Assembly: GCA_029851415.1 (NCBI GenBank)
Contig: CM056743.1
Location: 125,642,305 to 125,706,304 of the forward strand
Length of the DNA: 64,000 nucleotides
Direction of reading: 5' to 3'
From: Eretmocerus hayati
Lineage: Eukaryota; Arthropoda; Insecta; Hymenoptera; Aphelinidae
Shown: in pieces, positions 34,145 through 45,771 of the stretch
Numbering within the stretch: position 1 is the first letter of the stretch
Layout: each line of letters opens with the position of its first letter
Translations under genes and position numbers: made by a program
Notes under the pieces: generated by a model
Told to the model about the DNA's origin: nothing
Database searches by the model: none
Seen by the model: only the letters and a program-made list of their open reading frames with translations

Positions 34145-36927
34145 TATAACCTCATGTGGGGACGCAGACACTCAAGTGTTACAAGGAATAACAGGCCGTA
34201 GGCGTGCCCCACGCGTGAAATGCTTTTCACATAGAACTTTTGCTCCCTAGTGTAGATGATCTATTGTAAAATTGTAGATAGGGAACAAATTTTGACGCGT
34301 AATTTTGATTTCAATAATTTTCGATCCTGCGTCATGGGCTTTTGGACATAATCTAGGCCCGCTCATTTTCTGTTCCAGAAGTTGATGCTATGTTTCTGTC
34401 TTGTACACGAGCGCTTATTTTGGATTCCAAGACAATTGATCTTACAAGTGAAACCAAGGAAACGAGTGTTGAATGTCCAAAGTAGACGTTCGAGTACGTA
34501 GTAATAATGATTTTTCGTCATCAAAGCCCTAGAAATGCATTTGAAAAGTCACTCTTAGTTCAGAGTCTTATATCTTATTTTACGTTGTTGAGTTTGATAT
34601 AGTGCCAGTGTGATGTACACTTACGGCCTGATAAGTTTCCCTAATGATTTACATTGAACAAAGTTGATACTAGTCTTAATTGCGTGGATCAAATGGCATG
34701 GCAGATTGGTCGAGTCGAAGGTCCATGTAGTGTAAGTATTAGTTCATGAGAATTGTGAAAAATCGATCTACCAACTCTAAAATATTCTATAAGAACCCTA
34801 CAATAAGATAGAAATTATGTAAAAAGTATGAATGATAACATGTCGATTTTTTAAATTACAATCCTTTGAATCAATCTCAAGTGCTGCCGATCAAGAGGAT
34901 CCATTATCATCACCTTACCATAAAGACTCATATTTTTTGGTAACTCACAAATCTGACCATGAACTAGAGCATTTTTCATGATATCATCGAATTTAAGTGA
35001 AAAAAAATTTGTATATTTTGTAGTCGTCAACCTTGCTAAAAATGCCAATCGTGCGTTTTGTAAAACTTGATGAAAACGGACCAAACCAATTCACGTGGAA
35101 CAAATATCGTGTGGATGAAAGTTGAATTAAGACTCACGATGAAAATTCAAAGGAGCATCTGAGTACTCTGTATAGTTTCCAAAATGCGCTGATTCAGCAT
35201 GTTCACTAAAATTTTCACGATGTTCATCGTATCTTAAAAAAATCCTGTATTTCGAAGATGGTTTCAATTTATATGAAAAAATCCATGGAATATCAGACTA
35301 GACCAAATATCATACTTAGAAATTGGCGATCATGAGTGATCGTTGTAATAATACATTTTACCGATGAGTGTGTGATTTGTGATATAGATATCTAAATAAC
35401 TATCTCTGGAACGCTAATCGGGGACTTATCGAGAATTAATTCATAAAAATCTCATAGTTTCTATCGAATTTCATTTCTCTCTTTCGGAAGAGTATCTCAA
35501 TTTGTAGTTCTAGGCATACAGTCTGAAGAAAACGATGATAGACTTTCTTATTGATCACAACGTGCACATTCTTAGATGAATCCGAATATTTTGATGTTGA
35601 CAAAGTTTGATAGACTCTATAAAAAAACTGCTTAGAATTTAAACTATACACATTAGTGCCCTTTAGAATATCGAGAAATTGCAGATGGCTCATCCATAAT
35701 TTTGCGTAAATGGTGGAAATTTTCACTAAAAGCTTACAGCTGATTTTGTTTGCAAAAATCTTAAATATATTCAATATGAAGATAAGTATTATCTATATCA
35801 GGATAAGTATCATGTAGATAAATATCAGAAAATGGGTATTTGCAGGACATTATAAACCATTTTCTCTCTCCCTCCCAGGTCAGGTTCATATCATGTTAAG
35901 AATATGTAGATGGAGTGTATTGTGCAACTAAGAATGGTGATAAAACCGTAATCAATTGTGTATAAATAAAAATGACACTCTTCGACTACAATGGAAGTAT
36001 GAAAAATAGTTCGAATGATTTAGAGCGTTTAAATATCAAATTTACCAATGATTTGTACAAATATATATAGACGACCCACTAACCATTACGTTTACGTCAC
36101 CTACCAGTACGTTTTAACAACAAAATTAACGACCTTGACGAAAACGAGAACAAACATTTTCTACTCATGGATCAAATAATGAGAATTGAATTATGCTACT
36201 TGATACGATTCGTATCAACGAAAAAAGCGTTTTGGTATCAAAGACTTCTCTTCCCGTCAAGATTGAAAAACTTCAACTTCATATTTATACATTCATTTAT
36301 TCATTTATCCATTCATTCACGGGCTCCAGACACTTAAAGATATTCTCGAAGAACTCAAATGACCTGTTACTTAGCCAAAATCCCGCAATCAGTCAAATCT
36401 ACGTAGTTATTCGATTTTATGACTCCAATAGTCAACATGAATATTATGGTCGTCTGTGAATACAGACTTTTGCACAAATTTTTGCCAAGCTCTATGATTT
36501 TTTAAAATCAAAATTGACTGAGAAACTGATGCGTAGACACGATAGTCTTTCACTAGCGTAATGGTGATGCCAAGATATTATCATAAAATTTGTCCCTACC
36601 ACGCTTTCTATTAATGAAACATCTTCTGAACACGTTTCATCGACTAGAAAGTTAGTTGTTTTGATTCTAATAGAAATGATAGATCCCAAAAACTCAGCTG
36701 AATTCATCCTCGACAGATGAATCAATGGATTTGATTAAGATCGCTGCGGTTTTAAAGCCACGTTATTCTCACTGATAAGTTGCAGTTGCACTCAAGAGTC
36801 TCACAATCAATACGGCTCAAAATGTGCATTGACTCAGACTAATTGACAGGCTGACTGGGTAAAATACTGATTTGCAAAGAGGCCAACGTTATTTGCCATT
36901 ATAGAGTGATTCAAAATACTGTAAAAC
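34145..36927. other. SLO2 3' UTR and intergenic
   Basis: A candidate polyadenylation signal gtataaataaaaatg lies at about 35961-35975, 1.8 kb after the stop; a long 3' UTR is usual for neuronal channel genes, but the true end is unknown. A (ttca)n-like simple repeat is at about 36288-36318. No gene. Confidence 0.4.
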
Positions 36928-37129
36928 TAACAAGGGGAGTCCGGAGCCTCCGGGTCCTGAAATCTCACCAAATTTTTTCTCCAGTTTCGTACCACCTAGA
37001 ATATGAAGAACCCAAAGCAACTCTGTCAAATGGGCCTCCCGTTCAGAGCTACAGCCTATGACATTAGCATTGCCCATGCATATTCTAAGCAGATTTTACA
37101 ACTGCCCATCGGGAGTGGTATACGAAAGC

Positions 37130-37130
<1 letters not shown>

Positions 37131-37157
<27 letters not shown>
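37131..37157. repeat. A27 homopolymer
   Basis: Uninterrupted run of 27 A after gaaagct. It lies inside the Harbinger-like MITE and upstream of the nested element, so it may mark an integrated poly(A) tail or simple slippage. Confidence 0.95.
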
Positions 37158-37161
<4 letters not shown>

Positions 37162-37229
37162 TGAGACATTTCAACTTTTATCAAGTGCATCACCCAAAGG
37201 ATAGCGGAGTGTGCATTATATCTGTGTAT

Positions 37230-37998
37230 TAGGGTGGGCCGAAAATCCATTTTTCTCGGGAATCGCTTCGCGCTAGTGAAATTTCACTGTCTTTTCATGA
37301 GAAAATACGGGAATCTCTTCGCTGCATGCTTAAAAATGAGTTTTTCAGGTGGAGCAAAAGCCTCGAATATTCAGAAAAATGGAGAAAGACGTGTTTTTCG
37401 AACCTTTTAGTTTCGGTGCATCTCCACATTTTGATACGTGCTTTAGCTAATTTTGAAGCTTGGTCCAAAACCAATAAAATGACTCCATCACAAGATCTCA
37501 TTCCTCGGCATTTTGGAGCTGACTTCCCTTATTCAAACGCAAAATGAGGCAAACTGTGGAAACTCAAGCGTAACAATCTGGCCAGAGTTCCATTTGTCGG
37601 ATGGCTACATAACCCATAGCTTCCTTATGATCGCGGATGAAAAACGTAAGAAAAAGGTCATAAAACCATCTTCCGTAGATTTACAACAACTTTGGTCTAC
37701 GTGACTCAAATAGGACGTACCTTAGCTCATTTTATTGTTTTTCGACCAAGCTTCAAAATTAGCTAAAGCACGTATCAAAATGTGGAGATCCACCAAAGTT
37801 TCATGCAAAACAGTAGCAAAAAAGGTTCGAAAAACACGTTTCTCTCCATTTTTCTCAATCTTCAAGGCTCTTGCTCCACCTGAAAAACTCATTTTTAAGC
37901 ATGCAGCGAAAAGATTTCCGTATTTTCTCATCAAAAGACAGTGAAATTTCACTAGCGCGAAGCGATTCCCGAGAAAAATAGATTTCCGGCCCACCCTA
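37230..37998. mobile_element. 0.77-kb TIR element with 8-bp near-perfect duplication, nested
   Basis: Ends tagggtgggccgaaaatcca and its near-inverse before 37998 (tttccggcccaccctact minus the flank). The arms are about 255-265 bp each (37230-37487 and 37733-37998) with scattered mismatches and carry cgctagtgaaatttcactgt, itself palindromic. Flanks ctgtgtat (37222-37229) and ctgtgcat (37999-38006) match at 7 of 8 positions, as expected for hAT- or P-type 8-bp duplications. No transposase. Frames inside each arm mirror one another and are not genes. Confidence 0.85.
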
Positions 37999-38537
37999 CT
38001 GTGCATCTCATTTCGTTACTTTATTCAACACAGACATTTGTCTATAGTATTGTCCACGAAGGGATTGTCTTTGACAAATACAGTGGCGCGAATCATCGAA
38101 ATCATATAGGACTACATTCACATCTCTTATTATGACTGAAGGAAGAGTGAACATGCGCTCTTTTCGGAGACTGGAATATTATCCGAGGCAGACAAATGCC
38201 CAAAATGAGATTTACAACTGCCCATTTCGTCTTAACAACTGCACTTTTAGCCACAACTGCACACTAAAATATGCCCTGGCCCATATGGGCCCATGTTAAA
38301 AAGTGATATACATAGATATGCTAGCAATGTTGACGTTTCTGGATGTAGCTCAGAACAGACGGCCCATTTGACGGAGTTGCTGTAGATTTTTCATATTCTA
38401 GGTGGTACGAGACCGTGAAAAATTTTTGGTGAGATTTCAGGACCCGGAAACTCCGAACTCCCCTTGTAAGTAGTAACGGTTATCATAAAAGTCATCGGAG
38501 AGGATGATCTTCATTTTTGTCGATTTGAAATATCCCT

Positions 38538-38861
38538 GCTGAAAATAATTCCGTGGGACCCATGAGACCCCGTGGGTCCCCATGGCGTGGCTTCGCGAGA
38601 CTTGACCCTGGGATAATTTTTAGTCTTGATATTTGTAGAACTTGGCATCGGAGACGTGCAGTATACAAATTTCGACCAAATTCGATACTTTTTGGAGGAA
38701 TAATGGTCATCATTTGTATGCTGCACGTCTCCGATGCCAAATTACGCTTTCAAGGTTGAAAATTTTCCCAAAACCAGGTCTCACGAAGCTTCATGAGGAT
38801 CCATGGGGGCCCATGCATGGGACCGTCACGGGACCCCATGGGACCTACAGGAATTATCTGC
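38538..38861. repeat. foldback element with CCATGGG-rich arms
   Basis: Outer arms attccgtgggacccatgaga against the complement of catgggacctacaggaatta. The inner arms cttggcatcggagacgtgca (38641) and tgcacgtctccgatgccaaa (38721) pair almost perfectly around a 55-base loop. The arms contain repeated ccatggg / cccatgg words. No coding capacity. Confidence 0.85.
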
Positions 38862-41207
38862 ATCAAGTTAGAACAGAAAGTGCGAGTTGCAATACAGTTT
38901 TTATAACTAGTTTCACTTCCATCGAATGATGAATAAAAATATGTTGTTGATCCCATCTGATAATGGAGAGTCTTTGATACCAATAGTCAGTGATTTTTGG
39001 AGCGTAAAGTTATTCATACAAATTACATCAATCAACCATCTGATCATCTTAGATAATAGATGTAGCTATACAGATGAGAGTGCGGCGATTGAGTGATGTT
39101 ATTTCCATACTTGTGATGGGCGATTAACATGTACATAATATTGATATTTACATCTGTTATTTATCTTTCAAATCTCTGGTAGATTGATGATATCCCGGCA
39201 CGATTTGTAGATTCAACGATCGCCGAGCAAAATATACGTTCAAGTCCTGTGAGTGGATCACGTGAATTTACCAAAATTTTTATTCCTATCACTTCATCGC
39301 CAATGTGAGACTTTGACAACTTTTTTCAAAATATGATTATATATTATAATGTTGAAGAGTGTAAAGAGTGTTCACGAATTGATTCGATGTAGGATATAGA
39401 GATTCTCACAAAAGCTGCAAATCCTGCAGTTTAGGATTTTTGAGCATTTCTTGTAGAAGTGTATAAATATTGTGTGATCTGTGGAGGAATGTCTTTTTCT
39501 CTACATTGAGCTCTTTGAATTCAGAAAACAGAGAAAAAATAAATATATAGACCTATCGAAAAATTTCTTGTGAAATGGATCATCTCATTACCTCATGGCA
39601 ATTTTTTTTCGATACCAATGTTTCCACAAAATATTGATGGGAAATTGGATCATGAGAAGTGCAAACATCAAGCTTTTCGCCAAGTGGGTAAGTATACCGG
39701 ACCTAAGAAACATATTCTTAAGCTCAGAAATTCTTTCTCAAGAGTCAGATACATGTGGGTGAAATTATTTCACAATTAAATGTCAGCAACTTAGTGCCAA
39801 GAGTGGATGACAATTATTTTGTGAACAACCCTCAAGACCAGCTCATTACTAGAACTCACTACGATTCCGCACTCTCTGAAGGACGATGTGGGAAAGACGA
39901 CTCGAAAAATCAAAAAATATACGCTGGATCTATACGTGCCTTCTTCGTGGGTATGAGAATCGAATGTGCGTGTTCTTGATAGTTCACTAACTCTCATTTT
40001 GGTACGATTGGTAGTTTATACTGACATCGCAAAGAGATCATAAACAAAGGGAAAGGTCATCCAGGAACATATTACTTGGGATATTTCGTGAGAAATGAGT
40101 CTTTTATTCCATAAAGTATCAACATATGTAACTATGAGCATGTATCCCATAAAACTCGCCATATTCACATCGACTCCGGACCAAGTTCATTGTAATAAAA
40201 TATCAATTCATGATGATCTACGTTCGAATGGAGCTTATTTTTCTTCTATATTACACAGTGCGAGTTTTTTTGAGAAAAAGTGTACATTCTAACAAGAGTG
40301 TAAGGAATGTTTGCTAGCTTTTCGGCTGTTTTTTTGACTGTATTTACAAAATATACCGTCGAACAAATCTTACCGAGCAATATTCTACAAGAACGTAGAT
40401 AAAAATTCAGCAAATGATCCGTATACGTATACATACAGTGGATGCTCGTAGGAAACTTTACACAGTTATTTTACTTGCATCAAAGTCTTGTTTGTAAATT
40501 TCTTTGTTGGACGTTGTTATATCAAGCCTGAATTAGGGATTCTAATCTCCTACACAAGACATTTTTGTTTCGATAATACTGATGAATGTCAGAAGCAGAC
40601 AAATGTGGAGTAAAAATGATTTAGGGTTTGTGCATACCTATCACGGTATGGTTATTCGCCATTCGAGACGAGAAATATGACTCATCAACGCGCAGTTGAT
40701 TTCCAAGAAAATCTGCAAAGCGACAGAAAATCGCTCTTCTTTTAGTATGTAGAAAAACCACAGTTTTAAAGTTTTTGATTATTCAAAGTATTGGTAATAC
40801 TGTATTAGAGACAAAATTTCCCCATAAGAGAAAAATCATGATACTCCTCCAATCTGACGATAATTTGGAGTTCAATTGTGGCTATACAAATATTTTGTCA
40901 TTCAAGAAGAGGAAAGGGAAATATCGCACCTTGGTTGGTATAACATACGTGCAATTTTAATAAGTTGCGTAAGAAAAAATCCATGCTGACCATTAGTAGA
41001 TTTTTCCCATATTTACAAAGAATAATAGAGTATACGCGAGCGATGCATTTCATCCGCGATCCAAAAGTCGTTGATTTTCTCATACATCGACGGATGAGCA
41101 ATGGGATCTCGCAATTATTCGCGAATTATGCAAAATTTGAGGGACTAGTCGTTAATCACCGGTAATTTTATAATTTTGAGTGGACCCCTGATGGACGGCT
41201 TCGAAGG
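38862..41207. other. intergenic between the convergent SLO2 and CAP genes
   Basis: AT-rich. No exon is supported, and the 3' UTR of the CAP gene (minus strand) must start here. No obvious poly(A) signal close to 41208 was seen on the minus strand. Confidence 0.5.
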
Positions 41208-41383
41208 TCAGGAGGTGGACGATGTGCTATTGGATTTAGCTGGTTTAGGTACGTTATCGGTGAACTGTCCAACAATATTGCCTCGTGGATAATAACAAGC
41301 AACCACAACGCAGGAACCGTCACGTTTTGCCATCGCTATGCCCATCTCTGTGGTACTCCTCCATACTATCTGCGTGAAGTGAC
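41208..41383 (-). CDS. two-CAP-domain protein, terminal exon
   Basis: Acceptor gtttctgttgacag, then HFTQIVWRSTTEMGIAMAKR (CAP1 signature of the second CAP domain), CVVVACYYPRGNIVGQF (CAP2 signature) and a short NVPKPAKSNSTSSTS tail before TGA. Together with the previous exon it completes a GAPR-1-like domain. The first codon is split and becomes Cys-His, where most family members have Gly-His; the equivalent position in the first domain is Gly. 176 bp. Confidence 0.93.
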
Positions 41384-41467
41384 CTGTCAACAGAAACATT
41401 ATCAAATTAACCTTGAGTGACAAGTTTGAACAGAAAAGAGAAGTGAGCTGAATGAGGCATTACTTAC

Positions 41468-41657
41468 ACGTATTGAGAACTCTTGGCTCAGCACCAAATT
41501 TGTGATCCTTTCTCTCGGAGTACCATTTTGAGATTACTTCCCTTGGGGAGACGATGAGCTTTGGATCTGAACTTTGCATTGAGTAGATATTTTCACCGTA
41601 CGGTGAGGATGACTGCGGTATCAATTTATTTGTGTTCAACAAAGTACATGCCCAAGC
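41468..41657 (-). CDS. two-CAP-domain protein, exon 6 of those visible
   Basis: Acceptor tttttattcacag, then AWACTLLNTNKLIPQ, SPYGENIYSMQSSDPKLI and VISKWYSERKDHKFG. YGENIY holds the conserved CAP Glu, and the WYSE segment aligns residue for residue with WYAE of the first domain. The donor is GTAAGT after ...AATACGT (phase 1). Another GT further upstream in the exon would restore Gly before His but would delete nine residues that are conserved in spacing, so it was not chosen. Confidence 0.92.
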
Positions 41658-42451
41658 CTGTGAATAAAAATAAAATTCGGTTCAGCGTCATTGGGAGTGA
41701 ATTGTCGTCATTTGGAATAGATTGAGAGGCAAAGCATACAAGATATCACGTATGTCATGCAGAAATTTGAAATCGATGACCAACGCAAGCTGGTGTCAAG
41801 AATGTACTATCACAAATTTGTTTCATTCAATCGCAATCTATTTTACATCGAGAATTGAACTCATTACGTTTTTCTAAAAGCGCAAGCAAATCCAAGACAA
41901 ATGACGAGAGTACGCGTCTGCTTTGTCGATAAAGATATCTCTAATTGAATTGAAGATATTCAATATGTAAATGCTGAGACCACGCGTCATTGCAGCCAAA
42001 TTGCATAAAGAATTGCAGTGACGTAACGCTCGGAATGTTCAAAGTTTCAAGAGCAGTAGTTTACTTGAGGAGAGCTTATCGATTTTCGTTTCGAGGCATA
42101 TAGATTTGGAAATTGAACGAGTCGCCCGTCAATTGATCGCAATATTGACTGCCATGCAATGCGTAGAATCAATTTACGAAAACTGTCATGGATATTTGAA
42201 CGTCTTAAAACACCAAAGTACTCACTAGCAGATTGAATGTCATCATTCAATGAATCAAAACTTTGAAAATCTTTTTTGGTTTAGAAAAAAAGCACATAGT
42301 GGTAAAATAAGAAACCCTCCCCAAATCGAAAAATGGTCCATCTTGAAAAGATTTTCGAGATACGCGATGCACTTTTTAATCAATTTGGATAAGACTGAAG
42401 CATGCCAACGCTTATCAATTAAGAAAAAAGTCGCCACATTTCGTCTCTCAC
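41658..42451. other. CAP gene intron, nothing further
   Basis: 0.8-kb AT-rich intron; no repeat or coding structure recognised. Confidence 0.6.
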
Positions 42452-42920
42452 CTTGGCAGCAGAACAAAGTTCTCCACTAAGCCTAAGTTCTGGAACTTTA
42501 TGTCTCCGTCTGTACTCGTTGTGCACTCTCAACGCCTCCATCTGCCACTCTCTTTCATCGAGTACCTTAGAGGCAATCGATGGTGCGGGTGACAATGACG
42601 AAGATGACGCCGTCGTCGGATCCGGACTTCTACCACCACATGTTCTTAAAGACGAAGGTGATTCGGCACCTCCACTAGCTGTACTACCTTCGTGAGGTGT
42701 CGAAGGTGTCGGGGGAAGAGGTTGAAGTACATTTTCAACAAAGCTGCCCAAGAAATTACCCGGTGGATTGTAATTGGCTACGACGTAAACTTCGCCGTTA
42801 CGATTTCGTGCCATGCCGACACCGAGTTCACTACTGTCTCGCCATACGACCTGCGTAAAGTGGCCAGTTTTTAATGTCGTCGGTTCCTTGCTGTACACGT
42901 GCTGCGATTCCTCCGCATAC
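42452..42920 (-). CDS. two-CAP-domain protein, central exon (end of CAP 1, linker, start of CAP 2)
   Basis: Acceptor ttctactctacag completes a split Trp codon. It reads YAEESQHVYSKEPTTLKTGH, then HFTQVVWRDSSELGVGMARN and VYVVANYNPPGNFLGSFVEN, the CAP1 and CAP2 signatures of the first domain. A linker of about 75 residues rich in Pro/Ser/Thr (PLPPTPSTPHEG, SSSSLSPAPS) follows. The second domain then opens with MEALRVHNEYRRRHKVPELR, containing the conserved His of the CAP cavity. Donor GTGAGA after SAAK. 469 bp, ending in phase 0. Confidence 0.94.
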
Positions 42921-43966
42921 CTGTAGAGTAGAACGCAGATCGAATTTAATTTAATTACGACCACATTATGTATTATGTAAACATGCCCGAAAACCGATAT
43001 TCATGATGACATGATTTGGATACATCATTTAAATCTGCAAAAATTTTTAAGAATCTCTGGTCATGCCAGAATAGTAGATTATGTACCCGAGTGCCACAAT
43101 CGCGGAATTTCCATGACGAGGGCTGCAAACTTGTTTGCAGCGCCCGAGTCATGGAAAGCCGCGATTGCGGCACGAGGTACATACGATTTTTAAGGCCGCG
43201 TAGACGTCCGCAATGTGCTAGATTGTAGCTGGGCGACTATAAACACACATTCAAAGAACTAAAATCTCTGTCTACGTGCTTCTATTCTACAGAGGAATGA
43301 AAAAACCAAAAATGTTCAATTTTGTAAATTTGCCATTTTTGTCATTCTTCCGCTGGTTGCTGATTTAAATATCGTATAGGAAAATCTTTTCAAGGCTGAC
43401 AAGGGAGCAAGTCAAGTTTTAGGTCTTCTTCTGGATCAATGGGATTTATCGTCCCTTGTATACTGTGTATTTGTAATTTGGAAGGTGAGGTGCTGAACGT
43501 CGTTGATTTACAGTCTAATCGATGAGGTAAACGGAGGCGAATTGATAGGCGTAAATTTGCATTGGATTTTGAATTACTCGATTTGAATGTGTATTGAGTG
43601 CGGAACGAGAGAGATTTACATATAGCGGTGTTCGCGTCATTCAAGATATCGACCTGTAGAGCTTCGGTATGACGCACACAGGATACTTATATTCATTCAA
43701 AATTTATCTCAAAGTAACCTTAGAAAATTCATGATATAGAAAATTTGAATTTGGTCTTTTTGTCCAACAAAAATCGAGCTAAGATAGCTTCATCCATTTA
43801 CGTTTGAATGTGGGTCGGTGACGCAATGATGCAGTGCACGAAAAAGAAAAATTTGCAACAGAGAGTCTGATTGATCGTCATAAAGAAGACAATAAAATAT
43901 GTAAATTTTGAAGAGAAAAACCTGAACCAGGTCGTACTATACTCTTTAACGTCATCGAATTCTTAC
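42921..43966. other. CAP gene intron carrying a hairpin element
   Basis: 1.0-kb intron. A minus-strand open frame at 43390-43677 has no CAP similarity and was not accepted as an exon. The hairpin at 43072-43191 is listed separately. Confidence 0.6.
43072..43191. repeat. hairpin MITE, shared-end family, distant copy
   Basis: Starts tagtagattatgtacccgag and ends gcacgaggtacatacgattt. The stem pairs cacaatcgcggaatttccatg with the complement of catggaaagccgcgattg, and the tip is ctgcaaacttgtttgcag. It has the same tagta.atta start, acgat.ttttt end and cccgag word as the cluster at 11.5-12.8 kb, but an unrelated stem sequence. Confidence 0.8.
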
Positions 43967-44118
43967 CATTCGTGTACGGGTTCCTCGCCATTAACAAGAG
44001 TCTTTGGGTTTGAGCTCCACATGCAATAAAGATTCTCTCCATAATCAACGTTTGCTCTGTGCTCCAGTCTTCCCCTCGTTGCCAATACGTTCGCCCATTC
44101 TTGACTAGCTTTGCACAG
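43967..44118 (-). CDS. two-CAP-domain protein, exon 4 of those visible
   Basis: Acceptor tttacatgttgcag, then LCKASQEWANVLATRGRLEH and NVDYGENLYCMWSSNPKTL, ending VHEW with the Trp codon split TG|G at donor GTAAGA. It contains the second helix, the conserved YGENLY Glu motif and the EW pair of the first CAP domain. 152 bp. Confidence 0.93.
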
Positions 44119-44366
44119 CTGCAACATGTAAAAGAAAAAAAATTAAGATAATCAATCTAATAATCAACTTAATAGGAGTTAAAGAATAAAAAGAGATAAG
44201 CACGTTGTTGAATGCAGCGGACGTAGCATGTAAAAATGAGGTTAATTGGCATTAATTAATTGTGAAAAATTGTTAGAAATTAATGGAATAATGCCACACG
44301 ATGAATGCTGATGCATAAAAGAGTATGATGAGGATGTTTTGAAGAAGAAATGGCGTGATGAACTAC
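44119..44366. other. CAP gene intron, 248 bp
   Basis: Short AT-rich intron; no internal feature seen. Confidence 0.8.
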
Positions 44367-44501
44367 CTGTTTGCTGAGCCGTAGAGGAGGTACGCCATGA
44401 CGAGATCTGTAAAAGTTGTGCGTATCGAGGCAGGCGCTTATAAACTCCTTGGACGGTCCTGATCTGCGCACAGACGGTTTACGTAGTTCAGTCTTTGAAG
44501 T
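44367..44501 (-). CDS. two-CAP-domain protein, exon 3 of those visible
   Basis: Acceptor atttttgttgtag, then TSKTELRKPSVRRSGPSKEF and ISACLDTHNFYRSRHGVPPL with RLSKQ at the end. DTHNFYRSRHGVPPL is the start of a GAPR-1-like CAP domain, with the His and the HN..R..H..P.L pattern of the family. 135 bp, phase 0 at both ends. The donor GTAGTT is weaker than the others in this gene. Confidence 0.92.
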
Positions 44502-45771
44502 CTACAACAAAAATATCAAGGAAACATTGTCAGAGAAGAGTTTCATTGATGATGATTGTAATTGATGATGATGACTGATGGATACTTTTTTGAAGGATTT
44601 CGTGAGGTCGATTTATCGCCGATCAAAAACGATTCGGTTGATCATGATTCTCTGGTGAAATACTGCGAGATTTCAAAAAGAGGATTCGTTGAGAGTCAAG
44701 AGGTTTTTTCGAGTACCTTTCAATGTACAGAGATTGTTATCGTTGTAGAATTTTGATTCATAATACGGTTGAAGTAATTTCATTCGATTATCCTTCTAAT
44801 GATAGATAGGTAGCAAGATTGATGAATGAACTGTAAATAGAGGCAATGATTGATGGTTAGGTTCATTGTCCAACACAATACAATCACACTACACTGTCTC
44901 GCTCATGAGGTAACAACATGAAAATCTATGACGAATCGTCTGCTTATACCAACAGATTCTTATGTAATTGATGAAAGCTCATTAGAAACAATGATAGTTG
45001 CGATCTTTGGAAATCCAATCCATACGTAACAGGTTAAAAATGATATCTGTGATCTTGACTTCTGGTGATTAAATTGATTCGCTACGGTGAGCATTTTGGA
45101 ACGCGTAAGAGCCTTGCATCAACATGTGTACTTTTCAGTTCTAATAAAGAGCGAGTTATGAAATTTAATTTCACGTTGAGAGAAGCTACTTATGTAGAAG
45201 GTAATATTACTGATAAGATGGAAAGAAAATTTGAAGAAGAAAACTGACCGACTGCTCGAACTGCCCATCAGAGGATTGGTAAAATCTCTATGCACGTCAC
45301 CCCGGATCACTCATAATAAATATCTGGTCATAATGCACGATGAATTTATTAAAAATTGACAATCGCTACACGCGCCAACTTCCGGTATTCTCGATGCCCT
45401 CGTTATTACTGTCTGCATTCTTATGTTTCAAGGTTAAGAATGTCCGAAATTGTGCTCATCGAGTTAAAAGTTAAATTATTCGGTACTCTTTTGATGGGGC
45501 TTGAATGCCAAGAAATTACATAGTTTGAAGTTCTGTTCCCAAAATTTCAGCTTCCAAATCGGTATAAAGTATACAAATTTCTTGACACAAGAATTCTACT
45601 TGCAAGATGTAAATGAACTTGTGTTTTCCGTTAGTGAACGCATTTATTCTTCCCCTAAAAACAGGAATCGATAGCAAAAAAAAAAAGACGATTGAAAAGT
45701 TTATGGAATGTGAGGAGATTAGACTCAACTTGAGTGACTCAAAAATTTGGTCCAAAGTGTTCCAAGTTGAT
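44502..45771. other. CAP gene intron, proximal part
   Basis: First part of a 3.6-kb intron. Nothing apart from short AT-rich frames. Confidence 0.5.

Larger units (their letters stand above)
36931..38466. mobile_element. Harbinger-like MITE, complete but interrupted by another element
   Basis: Inverted ends caaggggagtccggagcctc and the complement of ggaaactccgaactcccctt are followed by arms of about 140 bp containing cctgaaatctcacca and gtaccacctagaatatgaa. TAA flanks both sides (36928-36930 and 38467-38469), again a TWA duplication. The interior is expanded by a poly-A tract and by the 0.77-kb element at 37230-37998. Confidence 0.85.

Noticed and set aside
37295..38006. Paired open frames as a small gene family
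   Set aside because: They lie in the two inverted arms of the 0.77-kb element and mirror each other.
43390..43677. Minus-strand 95-codon frame in the CAP intron as an extra exon
   Set aside because: The flanking CAP exons join in perfect phase and alignment without it; no CAP similarity.
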